A stretch of DNA of 64,000 nt, taken from Cystobasidium ongulense. Taxonomy: Eukaryota > Basidiomycota > Cystobasidiomycetes > Cystobasidiales > Cystobasidiaceae. The notes beneath the pieces were generated by a model, which saw nothing but the letters and a program-made list of their open reading frames with translations, did not search any database and was not told the DNA's origin. The position numbers and the translations under genes are program-made. This document shows, in pieces, positions 48,946-59,897 of this stretch. The stretch lies in contig BQUP01000004.1 of assembly GCA_022835595.1 (NCBI GenBank), positions 496,001 through 560,000 on the forward strand, given 5' to 3'. The number at the start of each line of letters is the position of its first letter. Within the stretch, counting starts at the first letter, position 1.

Positions 48946-49147
48946 GATGAAGATACGAGCGATGTTCAGTTAGATGGTAGCCTTCCAACAGAACTTGAAC
49001 AGCAAACCTGCTTTACTTTTCGACGCTCCATTTTTCGATTGCCTTTCTGTGCAGGACAGAGCCTTGCATCTTTCCCACCTTAGGCCGACACCAAGATCAT
49101 AGTCAAACATACCTATCCAGTTAGGAAGGCAAACTTCCACAGATAAC

Positions 49148-49678
49148 ATGCTACAAGCACCACTTCGAGCCTGCTGTGCTAGATCAGCGAGATCGGCTCT
49201 TCAAAATCAACTTCGCAGTATGTCGGCAGCCAAAGTTGGCCTATACAACGAGAAGGGGGCGTTCTGACCTAGTGTATTGCATTCGCAGACATAGCAGTGA
49301 ATACAAAAGAAACTTCAGAATATGTCAACCCCACGCCAGTGGCTGCGCCGACAAAACCTCGCACAAAGTCGGCAGCGCCAGCTGGAACAGTCTTGAAGGG
49401 TCTCGGATTCCTACAGAACAAACCTCAACCAATTGCATTACCAGATGAAGAGTACCCAAGTTGGCTTTGGAACTTGTTAGATGCAGACTCAGGTATCAAG
49501 CCTGGGAAGAAAGCTGAAGTTCATGTCAAGGGAGAGTCGGTGCTTTTGGATAAGAGGGAGTTAAGGAAGAAGAACAAGGACTCCATTAGAGTGAGCATTA
49601 CGGAATCGCTAACTTAGTAATGACAGCCTAATTGACGATCTGCTTCCTCAGTCTGCGAATTTCTTACGTGCACAGTAG
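49148..49678 (+). CDS. MRPL37: Mitochondrial large-subunit ribosomal protein mL54 (Mrpl37)
   Basis: Component of the mitochondrial ribosome. Start ATG 49148: MLQAPLRACCARSARSALQN is an Arg-rich, acid-free presequence. A GTATGT donor at about 49219 and an AG at about 49289 join to NIAVNTKETSEYVNPTPVAA. The conserved core is SAAPAGTVLKGLGFLQNKPQ, then DEEYPSWLWNLLDAD and LDKRELRKKNKDSIR, spliced (GTGAGC...CCTCAG) to SANFLRAQ and a TAG at 49676-49678. The core and the LRKKN...IRSANFLR ending match the family. About 135 residues, normal size. Its promoter is shared with MRI1 on the other strand. Confidence 0.92.
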
Positions 49679-50239
49679 AGCGTATGCTACAGGGCTCCCC
49701 TGACCTATTTAGGCCAAAGCTTTGTACCAATCTTACTGCTTGAGAAAGAGTGTTGTTGTACCACACGTCAAGAAATTGTACTTTATGATGGACGATGGTT
49801 CTACCAGGCCAAAGTACCTAACGATGGCCATGAAAAGAAGGCAGGTTCTATGAGGGTTCCGGCACATCACCACTTTGCGGAATGCATCTCCGGAGCACAC
49901 ATTATCAAGCTTGTATTCCAGTGTAGTGTAGGTCTAGATCTCCGCATTGTTTGTGGCAGTACCCGACCTACACAAGCCTATCACTGCACTGCACAGACAG
50001 GAGGGTGCTACCGGAAACAAGAAAGTACCGCCCGATGTCTCCTGACAGAAGAAGCTGAATATCCGCAATCCAGCGCAGACGCGCACATGATGTCAAAGAT
50101 CCTGCAAAGCTTGCAGTTCCAGCGAACGGAGCTTCTTCTTAGAAAAACGAAGGACAAGTCAGCGCGTCTTCTGAAATCGGAGACCACTCAGGTAACGCTG
50201 CGAATTTACCGCTACACTGAGCAAATGACTCTATTCGCA
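49679..50239 (+). other. 187-codon open frame directly after, and in frame with, the mL54 stop codon
   Basis: The frame stays open from the codon after the mL54 TAG to a TAA at 50240-50242. It has no ATG until 49850 (MRVPAHHHFAECISGAHIIK). The translated sequence is Cys-, Arg- and Gln-containing and has no recognised domain or membrane segment. It may be 3' UTR that is open by chance, a separate small gene with an undetected first exon, or a read-through extension. It is listed because it is long for a chance frame at this base composition. Confidence 0.3.
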
Positions 50240-50481
50240 TAATTGTCTCCCTATCGCCCTTGTTCGCGCGGCTATTCGTGCATGCAGGAATAACGCTTTC
50301 GAGAAAGATTGCCTTTGTATAAGAAGCTGTGTCGAGGCTTGTAGCTGGCTTTCATGGCATGTTGAATAGCCTCGGTCACACTCATCTTGGGCCATTGAAG
50401 TCATGTGCTGCCACATTTGCTTGCATGGCTCTAGTATGGAGAATTGTTACGAACTATTGAGCATCTTCAGATACCCGCCCG

Positions 50482-51654
50482 CTATGTAAAGATCAGATAG
50501 GCTGCGGTAAACATGAAGAGGACGGCGAAACTTCCAGTGAGGCCATTCACGAAGACTTCGAGTAGTAGACCAATAGCGAATGTGAAAGTAGTCCTGACTG
50601 CCAATACGTCTGGAGTAGGGCTACTTGGTCTAACGATGAGGAGTTGTATGATAGTATAAACGATGGCGAAATAACTAACTAGACCTTTTTCACTTGTAGA
50701 ATGATAGACCAATAAGCATGGTGAGCTTGCTGCTACGCTCCATAATTGCATTCTATCGATTGTGTTTGCGGGAATAAAGCTTGCCATGAGAAGAGCGTCG
50801 TTTGCGAAATAAAGGATAACCAATGCTAGCCAGCGATAAAATTGCCAACCGACGAGTAAAGCCAGTGATCCAATTACTAGGATGGCTTGAATAAAGATGG
50901 AGTTTTCTCCTGTCCATACTATCTTTCTTAAACGAGGAGTGTCAGTCGCTACTAGGACAAGACTAAGGCACAAAGCGGTATAAGCTTTTCTATCTAATCC
51001 ACCATTTTCCTTATTCAGGTATGCATAGAATATACTTCCAGCTACTATAGCAGCTAATCGAAGGAAATGCTGTGGGTAAACTGAATAAAAAGCATAAAAG
51101 AATCTCCAAGTAGAGAAAGATCTCAAGAACAACCAGATTATCTTGATTTCACGGTCTGAGATAGCTAATGCGAATAGAGCATTTACTAGATATCCTAAGA
51201 TGATAAAGAATGCATTCCAACCTCGAAAGATTGGTTTAGGAGATTCTTGTATCATTGCGTATGTCCCATAACTTGATAAAATGATATAAATGACCCGAAG
51301 GGCGACTTTGACTCGATAGTCGGCAAGAGCAGCAAGAGCCTTAGTCTCGAGCACAGTGAGGAATGGAAACATGCTCTTCAACTTGCTGCCAATGTCGAAT
51401 CTATCGCTCTTGCTGTTGTCCCGTTCAGCTTCCTCCGTATCTCGTTCTTTTTTATCATCGTCATCCTGCTTCTTCTGAGAGGCAGGCCCTTGGCTAGGCG
51501 AAGAGCTAGGTGGGCTGTCTTGTGAAGCATGTCCGTTCTGTATACGTGTCAATAGACCTCAGGTCAGCTGTGTATCGCTGATGCCTCCCTCGTGAGACTT
51601 GCTGCCACTCACCTCGGAGCCGGCCTGGCGACCTTTTGTCCTTGCACGTGCCAT
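50482..51654 (-). CDS. Polytopic membrane protein of unknown function
   Basis: Start ATG 51654-51652: MARARTKGRQAGSE, then a GTGAGT...TACAG intron joins to NGHASQDSPPSSSPSQGPAS. About 70 hydrophilic, charged residues (KKQDDDDKKERDTEEAERDN) precede nine or ten hydrophobic helices, for example VALRVIYIILSSYGTYAMI, AFFIILGYLVNALFALAI, IFIQAILVIGSLALLVGW, ALVILYFANDALLMASF and FTFAIGLLLEVFVNGLTGSF, AVLFMFTAAYLIFT ending at the stop 50484-50482. Length about 355 residues. The helices are short and hydrophobic with no charged transport motif that I can see. I do not recognise a family; ER or another internal membrane is likely because there is no signal peptide. The coding exon is AT-rich. Confidence 0.82.
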
Positions 51655-51946
51655 TGTTGTGTGACGGAGCGAAGGCAAGCAGCAACGGATTTCGAGGTGC
51701 AAGAAAAAGCTAGGTGGAATTTGCGAGCGGAGCAAACATTCAGAAGCGTTGCAAATCCTTTCTTGCTCGAGCAGTGGGGGCAAGGTAGGCGCAAGGTTCT
51801 TTACTTTTTGGCGCAGTCCAAACGCATGGACAATGCATAATTACATTGCACCGGGGTCGTTCGAAATAGCTACATTATAAGGGTACCACAGAGTGACGAA
51901 TCTGATTCGGCTCTATATTTTATTCAACGTAGTCTCATTGCAGAGC

Positions 51947-53339
51947 CTACGACGATTGGCCAAGCAAGCTTTGAGCTGCAGCTTTAGCTTTCATACCAGC
52001 GTTGGTAATGGCGTCCAGCGCGGATTTATATAGTGGTTTTTCGTCAGCGAAGAAGACGTATCCGAATGAAGTGGAAGGGTCGTTGAATCGCTTGTTCTTG
52101 TCGATAGACTCGATTTTAGCCATGTCATCAGGCGTGAGCGCGATGACGTCCAAGTTCTCCTTGATGCGTTGTTCGTTTGCTAAGAGAGAGGGAGAGAGAG
52201 GGAGGGAGGGAGGAAGCGGAGTGGGAATTAGTACTGAAGGTCATGATGTACGAAAAGCTTGCTTAACCTACTGCTCTTGGGAATAACGGCGGTATTGCGG
52301 GTGACACCCCATGAAGCGAGAATTTGGTTGGGGGACTTGCCGTGCTCTGCGATGACAGGAAAGGTAGCTAATCAGTATTCTTGCGTGACACCGCACACCG
52401 TACCAGTAAGACTTACTCTCGGCGATCTCCTTAATGACAGCGTTGTCGCGAACAAGATCCTTGTCACCATAGATGGGGTTTTGGTTACCGCTAAAGAAGA
52501 GGACATCGTCAGTCTGGTTGTAAGAAGATGACCAGAGAACTGATTACAACTACTCACAATGGCGAGTAAGCAGTAACTACCATACCCAGACTCTGGCACC
52601 ATTCAACAAATTCCTTTTGCTGGAGGTAAGGGTGCAATTCAATTTGAATAGCATCTGGTTTATGTTTTGCGGTCTTGAGTAGTTCCTCTACTTCAGAGCG
52701 AGTGAAGTTACTAATACCAATATTCTTTACCTTTCCCTTTTCTAATAGTTTCTCCATCTCTGCCCATGTTTGAGCCAATGTCGTTTCCGTATCTCTCAGT
52801 GCTACACCATTCTCCTTTGGAATCATTTCACCACCTGGCTTGAAAGCTGATGGCCAGTGCATGAGGTATAGATCTAAATGCTTGACACCGAGATCTTTGA
52901 GTGTCTTGTCGCATGCTGCTTCGACGTATTCTGGGTTATGGGAGTTGTTCCAGAGCTGCAGCAAGAACGTCGACTTAGCTTGAACTCGAGAGGTGATATG
53001 AATGATAGCGACCTACCTTGGAAGTGATCCAGATATCATCTGGGTTAACACCAGAGCGTCGGATGCCCTCTCCGACCTCGTTCTCGTTGCCGTAGATAGC
53101 AGCGCAATCGAGCAGCTTGTAGCCGACTTTGAGAGCGGTTTCGACGGCCTTTTCGACTTCGCCAGCTTTAGCCTGCCATGTGCCTAGTAAAAGAGCAGGA
53201 AGTAATGGTAATCAGCCTGGAGGGTGTCATAAGGGAGACACTGTTCGCATTTCTAAGAATAAAGCGCACCGAAACCGACGGCGGGCATCTTCTTAGCCGG
53301 GTTGGCAGAGTTGGGCAGAGGGAGTAGTTTGCCAGACAT
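51947..53339 (-). CDS. NADPH-dependent aldo-keto reductase
   Basis: Cytosolic (alpha/beta)8-barrel reductase of aldehydes, ketones or sugars. Start ATG 53339-53337: MSGKLLPLPNSANPAKKMPA VGFG. Then TWQAKAGEVEKAVETALKVG, YKLLDCAAIYGNENEVGEGI (catalytic Asp and Tyr), DDIWITSK (catalytic Lys), HLDLYLMHWPSAFKPGGEMI (catalytic His), KVKNIGISNFTRSEVEELLK, IQIELHPYLQQKEFVEWCQS, VVTAYSPL, QNPIYGDKDLV and a VIPKS-type NADPH phosphate-binding segment before NEQRIKENLDVIALTPDDMA. All four tetrad residues are visible. Six or so introns; one near 52180-52220 has a very long pyrimidine tract (coding strand) at its 3' splice site. Ends SALDAITNAGMKAKAAAQSL LGQSS. Typical AKR length (about 330). Confidence 0.93.
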
Positions 53340-54269
53340 TGTTGGGTTGTGATGTGTACAGTAAGATGTATGAGTAGCGTATACGTGAGTGCTGTGGGCT
53401 GGTCAGTCGTAAAAAGGTAAAGAGGTGAACGCCTTAATCGAAAGTATTCACCTCGCCGGTTACATACGATGATGCAATAATAATTGAAGCCATGTAGGAA
53501 AATCGTGTTCTAGCTATCCAAAGTAGCAGGCTTTCAAGCGACCCGAATCAGACATTCCACACTCTGAAGAGCAAGCGTATGACCTCGTCTCTCAAGCTGG
53601 TGCTGTCGGCAATACCAGTTTGATGCAATGCTTCGGAGCCTACCGTACCCCAATCCCGTGCGGAATATGGGCCTTGTTCGCCACTGCTGGCTAGTAGGTG
53701 CTCGGAAGTGTGCGGCTCAAGCTGGCAGGCGTTGTTGACCTATCTCAAGACAAGCCCAGTGGGAGGAGGGAGACCTCGTCAGGTATAGATAGGTAGGCCT
53801 TGCACTTGGTAGTCAAGGACCTGTTGGCCGCTGGTGATCGACAAAGTCGGCGGGCTGCAACTGCTCCGAGCAACAGCTCTCGCTATGACTTCCAGGCTGG
53901 TCTTCTTCTCACTGACTTGCGGGAACCACGACGCGACTCGCAGTCCGGTGTTCTCTCTTGAATGCACCAGCGTCACACAAAGCCAGACGCGCACCTTCTC
54001 CGTCTCCATCCTGTGCATGCAAGCGCCCCTTGCCCTCGTCCAACAAGATCCTGCAGGAACGTCGACCAAACATGCAGAGAAATGGACGGGGCAGGAGTGA
54101 GGTCTAGAACGTCGAGATGGGGCTGTCCGCTGCTTGGATGCGGTGCAATGATTCTGGCCAGGGCTGCGAACTGACAGCCTTGAGAAATAGAATTCAAAGC
54201 TGCCTTCTGCTCTTTCCTTCGCAATTCTCACTCACGCCTACAATACGCCGATAACCTGTGACTTACACC
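53340..54269. other. Spacer with the duplicated upstream region of the first GPI-protein gene
   Basis: The right part (about 53940-54269) is related to 56340-56727, including an 18-base identical tract (54027-54044 and 56459-56476). Overlapping frames on both strands at 53779-54231 have no recognisable features. Confidence 0.5.
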
Positions 54270-55998
54270 ATGCGCCCTTCTATCCTCATCTGCGCTGTCT
54301 TGTCGCTCTCTGGTAAGCTTGACGGTGACTGTGCGTGCAGACTGTCGGGCTGAGCAGATGAATCACTCGTACAACAGCCGTCTCCGCTGGACCTATACTG
54401 AGGAACAGGCAAGAGGGCGAGACGGTGAGTAGTGATGAAAGAACTGTGCTGAACCGCTCGAGCTGACGAATCGGGCTGCTTTTCATGTCTCGTCAGACAA
54501 CTGTTGATAATGGAGGCGGAGGCGAAAGCACAACAGCCATAGATAACGGCGATGTAAGTGTCCTTACACTCAACGTGCTATATTTCATGTCAATGAAGGC
54601 TCATACTGACCACCGCTCATCCTGTGTTTCGTTCTCCCCACCGACTCTCCCGCTTGCCTTCTTCCACCCGTAGACTGGCTCGAGCACTTCACCAGCAGGC
54701 TCCTCACCATCACCACCTACATCCCCACCAGGCTCATCCCCCTCTCCAATCGCTGAAACCCCAAATCCAGATGATGATTGTCCACCTTGCAGTAGAGAAG
54801 GACATCCGACTTTTACATCCAGATCAGGAAAGGTGTGTTATTGCATCGGCGGAGAGACTGAACCATGGGAATGGGCCGATAAGAAATGCATCAATGATGT
54901 TACTGGACTACCCAATGATGAAGGAAGACCTTCTTTGTGTCTTGGATCGGGTGGTACTCCAGCTTCAAGAGCATGCTTAGTGAGTCCAAGCGTAGAACTC
55001 TATACTGCTGCACCCCCTGACATGACACTCTCTCACATTAACAAGAGCAACTGCAACTTTATGCTCAACACCGTCAACTCCTTGAACCCTTGCAACGCCA
55101 ACCTTTACAATGCAGCTACTTCATGCGGCTCTTGTGTTCCCGGTGGAGCTCTTCGTTTTCAACCGGACGGCAAATCTCCAGGCGGTCCTTACATTAACCG
55201 AGACACAATCGGCACGTTTATGGATGGTAGGTCTACTCATTTCGTTATTTCATCGTTCTGCGCGATTTCACCACTTCTACGAGAAGCTTTCATATATTGA
55301 CTCTTACGTCCCTGCTCCCTTTCCGAATACAGGATTGAAGAATTGGTGTGCTCGTCCTAGTAGATGCATTGATCTCACTACAGGTGGAAAGATTTCTGGT
55401 GAAGGAGGCTGCCCTGTCGTTGCTCAGAATAACCCTGGTACGCCTCCAACAGTTGGTGGTAGGTCGACTACTGTTCGAAGCGGTGGCAGCTCTGCTACCA
55501 TTCGAAGCGGTGCGAGCCCAGCTACCACTACCGGTGGTGGCTCGACTACCATTCGAGGCAATGGTGGGCAAACCACCGCATCGGATGAGCCTAGCGCATC
55601 GACTGTTCGGAGTAATGACTCAATTATTGCTGGTCCAGGAATCACTTCACCTAGTGTCGTCAGAGGAGGAGGAGGCGGAAGTACTACCGTTCCTTCCAAG
55701 TTGGGTAAGAAAAGTTCATTCGTTTTACAAAGAGTTCTAGATCTGACATTATGGTCACATACTCACTTACTTTTCCACAGTCACTACCTCCACCATCAGC
55801 ACTACAGACGAACAAGGCAGACCTACCTTTACACTCGCTCTAGCAACAATCGACAATCCAGACTTTACAGGCAATTCTGACTTTGCGGGTGTTAGGCCTA
55901 CTACCGCATCGGATGGTGGAGGGGCTCCTGCCAGGATCAGCCTGTCGAACTTCAGCGTTCTCTTCGCGACTGTAATGACTCTTGCGATATTCGCTTGA
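54270..55998 (+). CDS. Cysteine-rich secreted protein, probably GPI-anchored (tandem copy 1)
   Basis: Start ATG 54270: MRPSILICAVLSLS spliced to AVSAGPILRNRQEGET, a signal peptide followed by a short propeptide-like segment. Next come TTVDNGGGGESTTAIDNGD, a Ser/Pro/Gly linker (SSTSPAGSSPSPPTSPPGSS) and a domain with 14 cysteines, opening CPPCSREGHPTFTSRSGKVC YC and closing LKNWCARPSRCIDLTTGGKI SGEGGCPVV. A Gly/Ser/Thr-rich stalk with STTIR/SATIR repeats follows, then VTTSTISTTDEQGRPTFTLA and a hydrophobic end (FSVLFATVMTLAIFA) after a small-residue stretch, as in GPI-anchor signals. Six introns. I do not recognise the Cys domain; it is not CFEM. A cell-wall or plasma-membrane surface protein is the likely role (inference). 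Confidence 0.85.
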
Positions 55999-56727
55999 GA
56001 GTGGTAGATGCACCTTCGGGCCAGTACAATGTTACTTTGAAGGGTGAAAATGGGCTCGCCATGGGGTATACTTCGAAACATTATTGAAGTGCTTGTATAG
56101 ACCTAGCAAGGGTTATGAATGCTTTACGTAGGCTTTGTGTATTTCCTAGATTTACGTCGTCGGAATAGCTGGAGATTCAGCTCGACTTTACAATTTTACT
56201 ACATGCCAATGACGATCAAGCGGTCTGCTATCCACACGCAGATTCGCACTATTTACAACTATGTATATCTTCGACATTGTCTTTCTCGATCGAGAAAGTC
56301 GGTCCTGGACGGCCCGTACCGTACGGTATAACCTGGGCTTCCGAACCTGTCTTCTTCTTACTCACCACAACGTCGAGAGCCAGGCCAACCTAGCGTACTG
56401 AATGAATGCGAATCTCACTCAACGAGCTTCACTCTGCCTCGCTATCCCCGTGCAACGTCCCTTGCCCTCGTCCAACACTGCCAGTGCAGGCAGGCACGTC
56501 GACCAAATATGGGGGGCATGGGGCGGGGCCAGGAGTCGCACAGCCAGACAGTCTGGAACTTTTGTAGAAGAGTCGAAAAGGCCATTGTCCGGTGCTTGGA
56601 TTCGTCCTGGTCAGGTCCAGGGCTGTGTGTGGACGGGGTAAGACTGACAGACTGAGAAAGACTGAAGTCTTGTTCTTCTTCTTCTCTTCCTCTCATCCAA
56701 TTCACAACCTACAAGATATCTGCAAGC
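55999..56727. other. Spacer between the tandem copies
   Basis: Contains the copy 1 3' region and, from about 56340, the duplicated upstream region of copy 2. No other gene seen. Confidence 0.5.
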
Positions 56728-58377
56728 ATGCGCCCTTCCATCCTCATCTGTGCTGTTCTCTCCTTCACTGGTAAGTGTGTCGTGGTCGGCTATAGCCATC
56801 TGGGCGTGCAGCAGGCTGAGCAGACATGAATATATATCGCAAGCAGCTGTCTCAGCTGGACCCATGTTCAGAAAGAGACAGGAGGGCGAGACGGTGAGCA
56901 GCAAAAAGGTCTGCTTTCAACGCCTCCAGCTGACGAAATAGCTGTTTTTCCATGGTCTTGTCAGACAACTGTTGATAATGCAGGCGGAGGCGAGAGCACA
57001 ACAGTCATAGAGAACGGCGATGTAAGTCTCCTTACGTTCAACGTCCTATATTCCAGCTCAACGATGAATCATACTGACCATTGCTCCTCCTGTGCTTCGC
57101 TTCGCTTCACTTCGCCACCCTTCGCTCCTTCCCTTCCTTGCTTGTAGACTGGCTCAAGCACTTCACCAGCAGGCTCCTCGCCATCTCCACCTACTTCACC
57201 TCCAGGATCATCTCCCTCTCCACCTGCATCGAATCCAAATACAGGAGAGGACTGTCCCCCTTGCACCGCACAAGGATACAGGACCTTTACCTCCGAGTCA
57301 GGCAAGGTGTGCTATTGCTTGGGCGGCTCAACAGAACCTTGGGAATGGTCCGACAAGAGATGCATCAATGATGGTGTCGGCTTACCCAATGATGAAGGAA
57401 AGCCCTACTTCTGTTTAGGATCTGGATCAAATCCATCTTCAAGAGCATGCTTAGTGAGTACACGCTACGATGGCGGACGGAATGTATAGACCCGTGACAC
57501 GATATTGGACATTGCACAGAGCAATTGCAATTTCATGCTCAACACCGTCAACTCTCTGAATCCGTGCAATGCGAATCTGTACAATGCAGCCAAATCGTGT
57601 GCATCTTGCGTTCCTGGTGGAGCAATTCACTATCAGCTCGATGGCAAATCTCTAAATGGTCCGTATATAATGGATGATAGTTCTATGAATACTTTTATGG
57701 ACGGTAAGTCTGCTCAACTAAAATGGACTTTTACAATTTCGATACGAATACGAATAGCACCTAGGAAATCCAATCTGACTTTTGCTTTTATTGTTACAGG
57801 CATGAAGAACTGGTGTGCTCGTCCCAACAGATGCGTCGATCTCACTACAGGTGGAAAGATTTCTGGTAATGGAGGCTGCCCGGTCGTTGCTCAGAACAAC
57901 CCTGGTACGCCCCCAATAGTTGGTGGTGGGTCGACTACTATTCGAAGCGATGGTGGGCAAACCAGCCTATTGAACGAGCCCCCTCGACTGTTCGGTTGAC
58001 TAACTCAACTATTGCTCGTACAGGAAACGGTTCACCTAGTGTCGCTAGAGGAGGAGGAGGAGGAGGTTCTGTACCTCCAAAATTGGGTAAGGGAATCAAC
58101 CACCATGCAGAGCATCTTGACACTGACGTATTCATGATTGTTCGCCTCGCTCTTCATAGTTACTACCTCCACCATCAGCACTACAGACGAACAAGGCAGA
58201 CCTACCTTTACACTCGCTCTAGCAACAATCGACAATCCAGACTTTACAGGCAATTCTGACTTTGCGGGCGTCAGGCCTACCACCGCATCGGATGGTGGAG
58301 GTGCGTCTGCTAGGACAAGTCTGTCGGGCTTCAGCCTTCTCTTCGCTGGAATCATGACGATGGTCATATTCGCTTAG
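56728..58377 (+). CDS. Cysteine-rich secreted protein, probably GPI-anchored (tandem copy 2)
   Basis: Same plan as copy 1: MRPSILICAVLSFT spliced to AVSAGPMFRKRQEGET (here a dibasic KR, a possible Kex2 site, where copy 1 has NR), the SSTSPAGSSPSPPTSPPGSS linker and a domain with all 14 cysteines in the same places (CPPC ... CYC ... NWCARPNRCVDLTTGGKISG NGGC). The stalk after GTPPIVGG does not read through in the copy 1 frame. A 98-base stretch (57926-58023) has GTGGGT at its start, CTAAC at 58000 and CAG at its end; removing it restores the frame to NGSPSVARGGGGGGSVPPKL and then VTTSTISTTDEQGRPTFTLA. The end, LSGFSLLFAGIMTMVIFA, is again GPI-signal-like. I take the gene as intact with an extra intron; a genuine frameshift is the alternative. 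Confidence 0.8.
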
Positions 58378-58930
58378 CGAGTTACCTACGATATTAAATG
58401 GAAGACTTCTAAATCAATGGGACACGGATTCGGTTTTACGAGGCATTAAACGATGGTTTGGAATTACTTGCTTATGAGGGTTTGCTTTACGAAAATTCAA
58501 CGTGGTCTACCTCTCTCTTTGGGTTTTATCCTTTCTTAGATGGTTAATGTTGGGTGGGAACGACCGCTCATTATCCGAAGACTTACTTGCAATGTATGCG
58601 CGAGTAGCGTCTCTCACTTGATAAAGTCCGGACAGTCCCCCCGTTTGCCACCATTACCGCTCTTACACGATGGTGGCGTTTGCAGCATATCATCTTGTCG
58701 CAGCCTGACCTGAACAAAAACCACCTGAGGCAGCTGGCTTGGTCTGTTTCATCCATCTAAGCATCGTATGGGCTTCCAGTCTTACTCTTCAAGAGCAAGA
58801 ACGCATTCTTCGCGCATTGCGTGCACGTCGATTGGCCTCAGCCGCAAGCTCAGCTGCTTACTGACAGCCGACCTTGAGTCTTCGTTCCCTACCCACCGCA
58901 AGCAACCCACTTCGACATTCATATACAAGC
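58378..58930. other. Intergenic region upstream of ISA1
   Basis: 3' end of copy 2 and the ISA1 promoter. A longer frame in another phase that starts at 58768 overlaps the ISA1 first exon and is a shadow. Confidence 0.45.
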
Positions 58931-59897
58931 ATGTCAGCGAGCATGCTACGGACATCATGGAGGAGTGCTTCCGCATCCCCAGCTTGGAGCAGCGCCGCCC
59001 TGCAAGCGCAAGCCGTCGCCGGGCCTTCAAGACTGAGATTCGCAGTGCCGAGGTGTCCTTGCGGCGAAGAGCTGTTGCAGAGCAGCAGGAGAAGCAGTAC
59101 GAGGTGGATGAGCAGTACGAGAGCATCATGGCAGGCCGCTCCTACCGCGACGCATACGGCGACGCCTTCCACGCCCCCGATGCATGGCTTGGGAATAGAC
59201 AAGAACGTCCCTCCACCGGCAACAGTCGAGGCACCTTCGTCGAGTCCACAAGAAGCGACAGCGAAGCCGCCTGCACCGCGTCCAGGCAGACCAGCTCGAC
59301 GAGAATTCAAAGCACAGAAAGCAGCTATTACACTTGTAGGTTACCTCAACGCTGGCTTGTATAAGCTTGAACTTGGACAACGTCCTTGACCATTTGACCC
59401 ATCTGTATTTGATAACAGACACCGACAGCAGTCGAGCAACTGTTAACGTTACTAGACTCGCCTACACCAAAGTTGATAAAGATAGGAGTACGCAATAAAG
59501 GATGTGCTGGAATGGCATATCATCTTGAATACGTAGACAAACCCGGCAAGTTTGATGAAGTCATAGAGCAAGACGGAGTAAAAGTCCTCATTGATAGTAA
59601 AGCACTATTCAGTATAGTTGGTTCAGAGATGGATTGGCAGGAAGATAAGATTAGCAGCAAGTTTGTCTTTAAGAGTGAGTCTCAACCTGGTAGCTTGGAG
59701 TGGCAGCGTTGCCGATCGGGTACTGACTCGGTTGACTTTCCTCCTCCTTGTCTTTCTCTTTTCCTATTGCGCTATCGCTTGCAGATCCCAATATCAAAGA
59801 GCAATGCGGTTGTGGTGAAAGCTTTGTAAGTCGAACAATCTGTCCTCCTTCGTATTGTGTTCGTAGCTAATCTCGTTATCTTTTCTAGTTGACATGA
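58931..59897 (+). CDS. ISA1: Mitochondrial iron-sulfur assembly protein Isa1
   Basis: A-type (IscA/HesB) scaffold for [4Fe-4S] clusters in mitochondria. Start taken at ATG 58931 (MSASMLRTSWRSASASPAWS), which gives an Arg/Ser-rich presequence; a second in-frame ATG is four codons on. A long Pro/Ala-rich linker (PPATVEAPSSSPQEATAKPP) leads to FKAQKAAITL, spliced to TPTAVEQLLTLLDSPTPKLI, then IGVRNKGCAGMAYHLEYVDK, ALFSIVGSEMDWQEDKISSK FVFK, and after an intron NPNIKEQCGCGESF, spliced to LT and TGA at 59895-59897. The three conserved iron-binding cysteines (GCAG and CGCG) are present. The N-terminal extension is longer than in yeast Isa1. Four exons. Confidence 0.93.

Larger units (their letters stand above)
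53940..58377 (+). repeat. Tandem duplication (two units of about 2.0 kb) carrying the cysteine-rich GPI-protein genes
   Basis: Unit 1 is about 53940-55998 and unit 2 about 56340-58377, both plus. Similarity covers upstream DNA, all exons and intron positions. Most coding sequence has clearly diverged, but a 107-base block in the last exon (55783-55889 and 58162-58268) is identical. Confidence 0.85.

Noticed and set aside
53779-54231. 150-codon minus-strand frame upstream of the first GPI-protein gene
   Set aside because: It covers the duplicated upstream region and is not kept open in the second copy.
57959-57999. Reading copy 2 of the GPI-protein pair as a pseudogene because of its in-frame stop
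   Set aside because: A well-placed donor, branch site and acceptor remove the stop, and all 14 cysteines and both signals are intact.
58768-59364. 198-codon frame overlapping ISA1 in another phase
   Set aside because: The ISA1 phase carries the conserved protein and the proper splice joins; this frame is a shadow.
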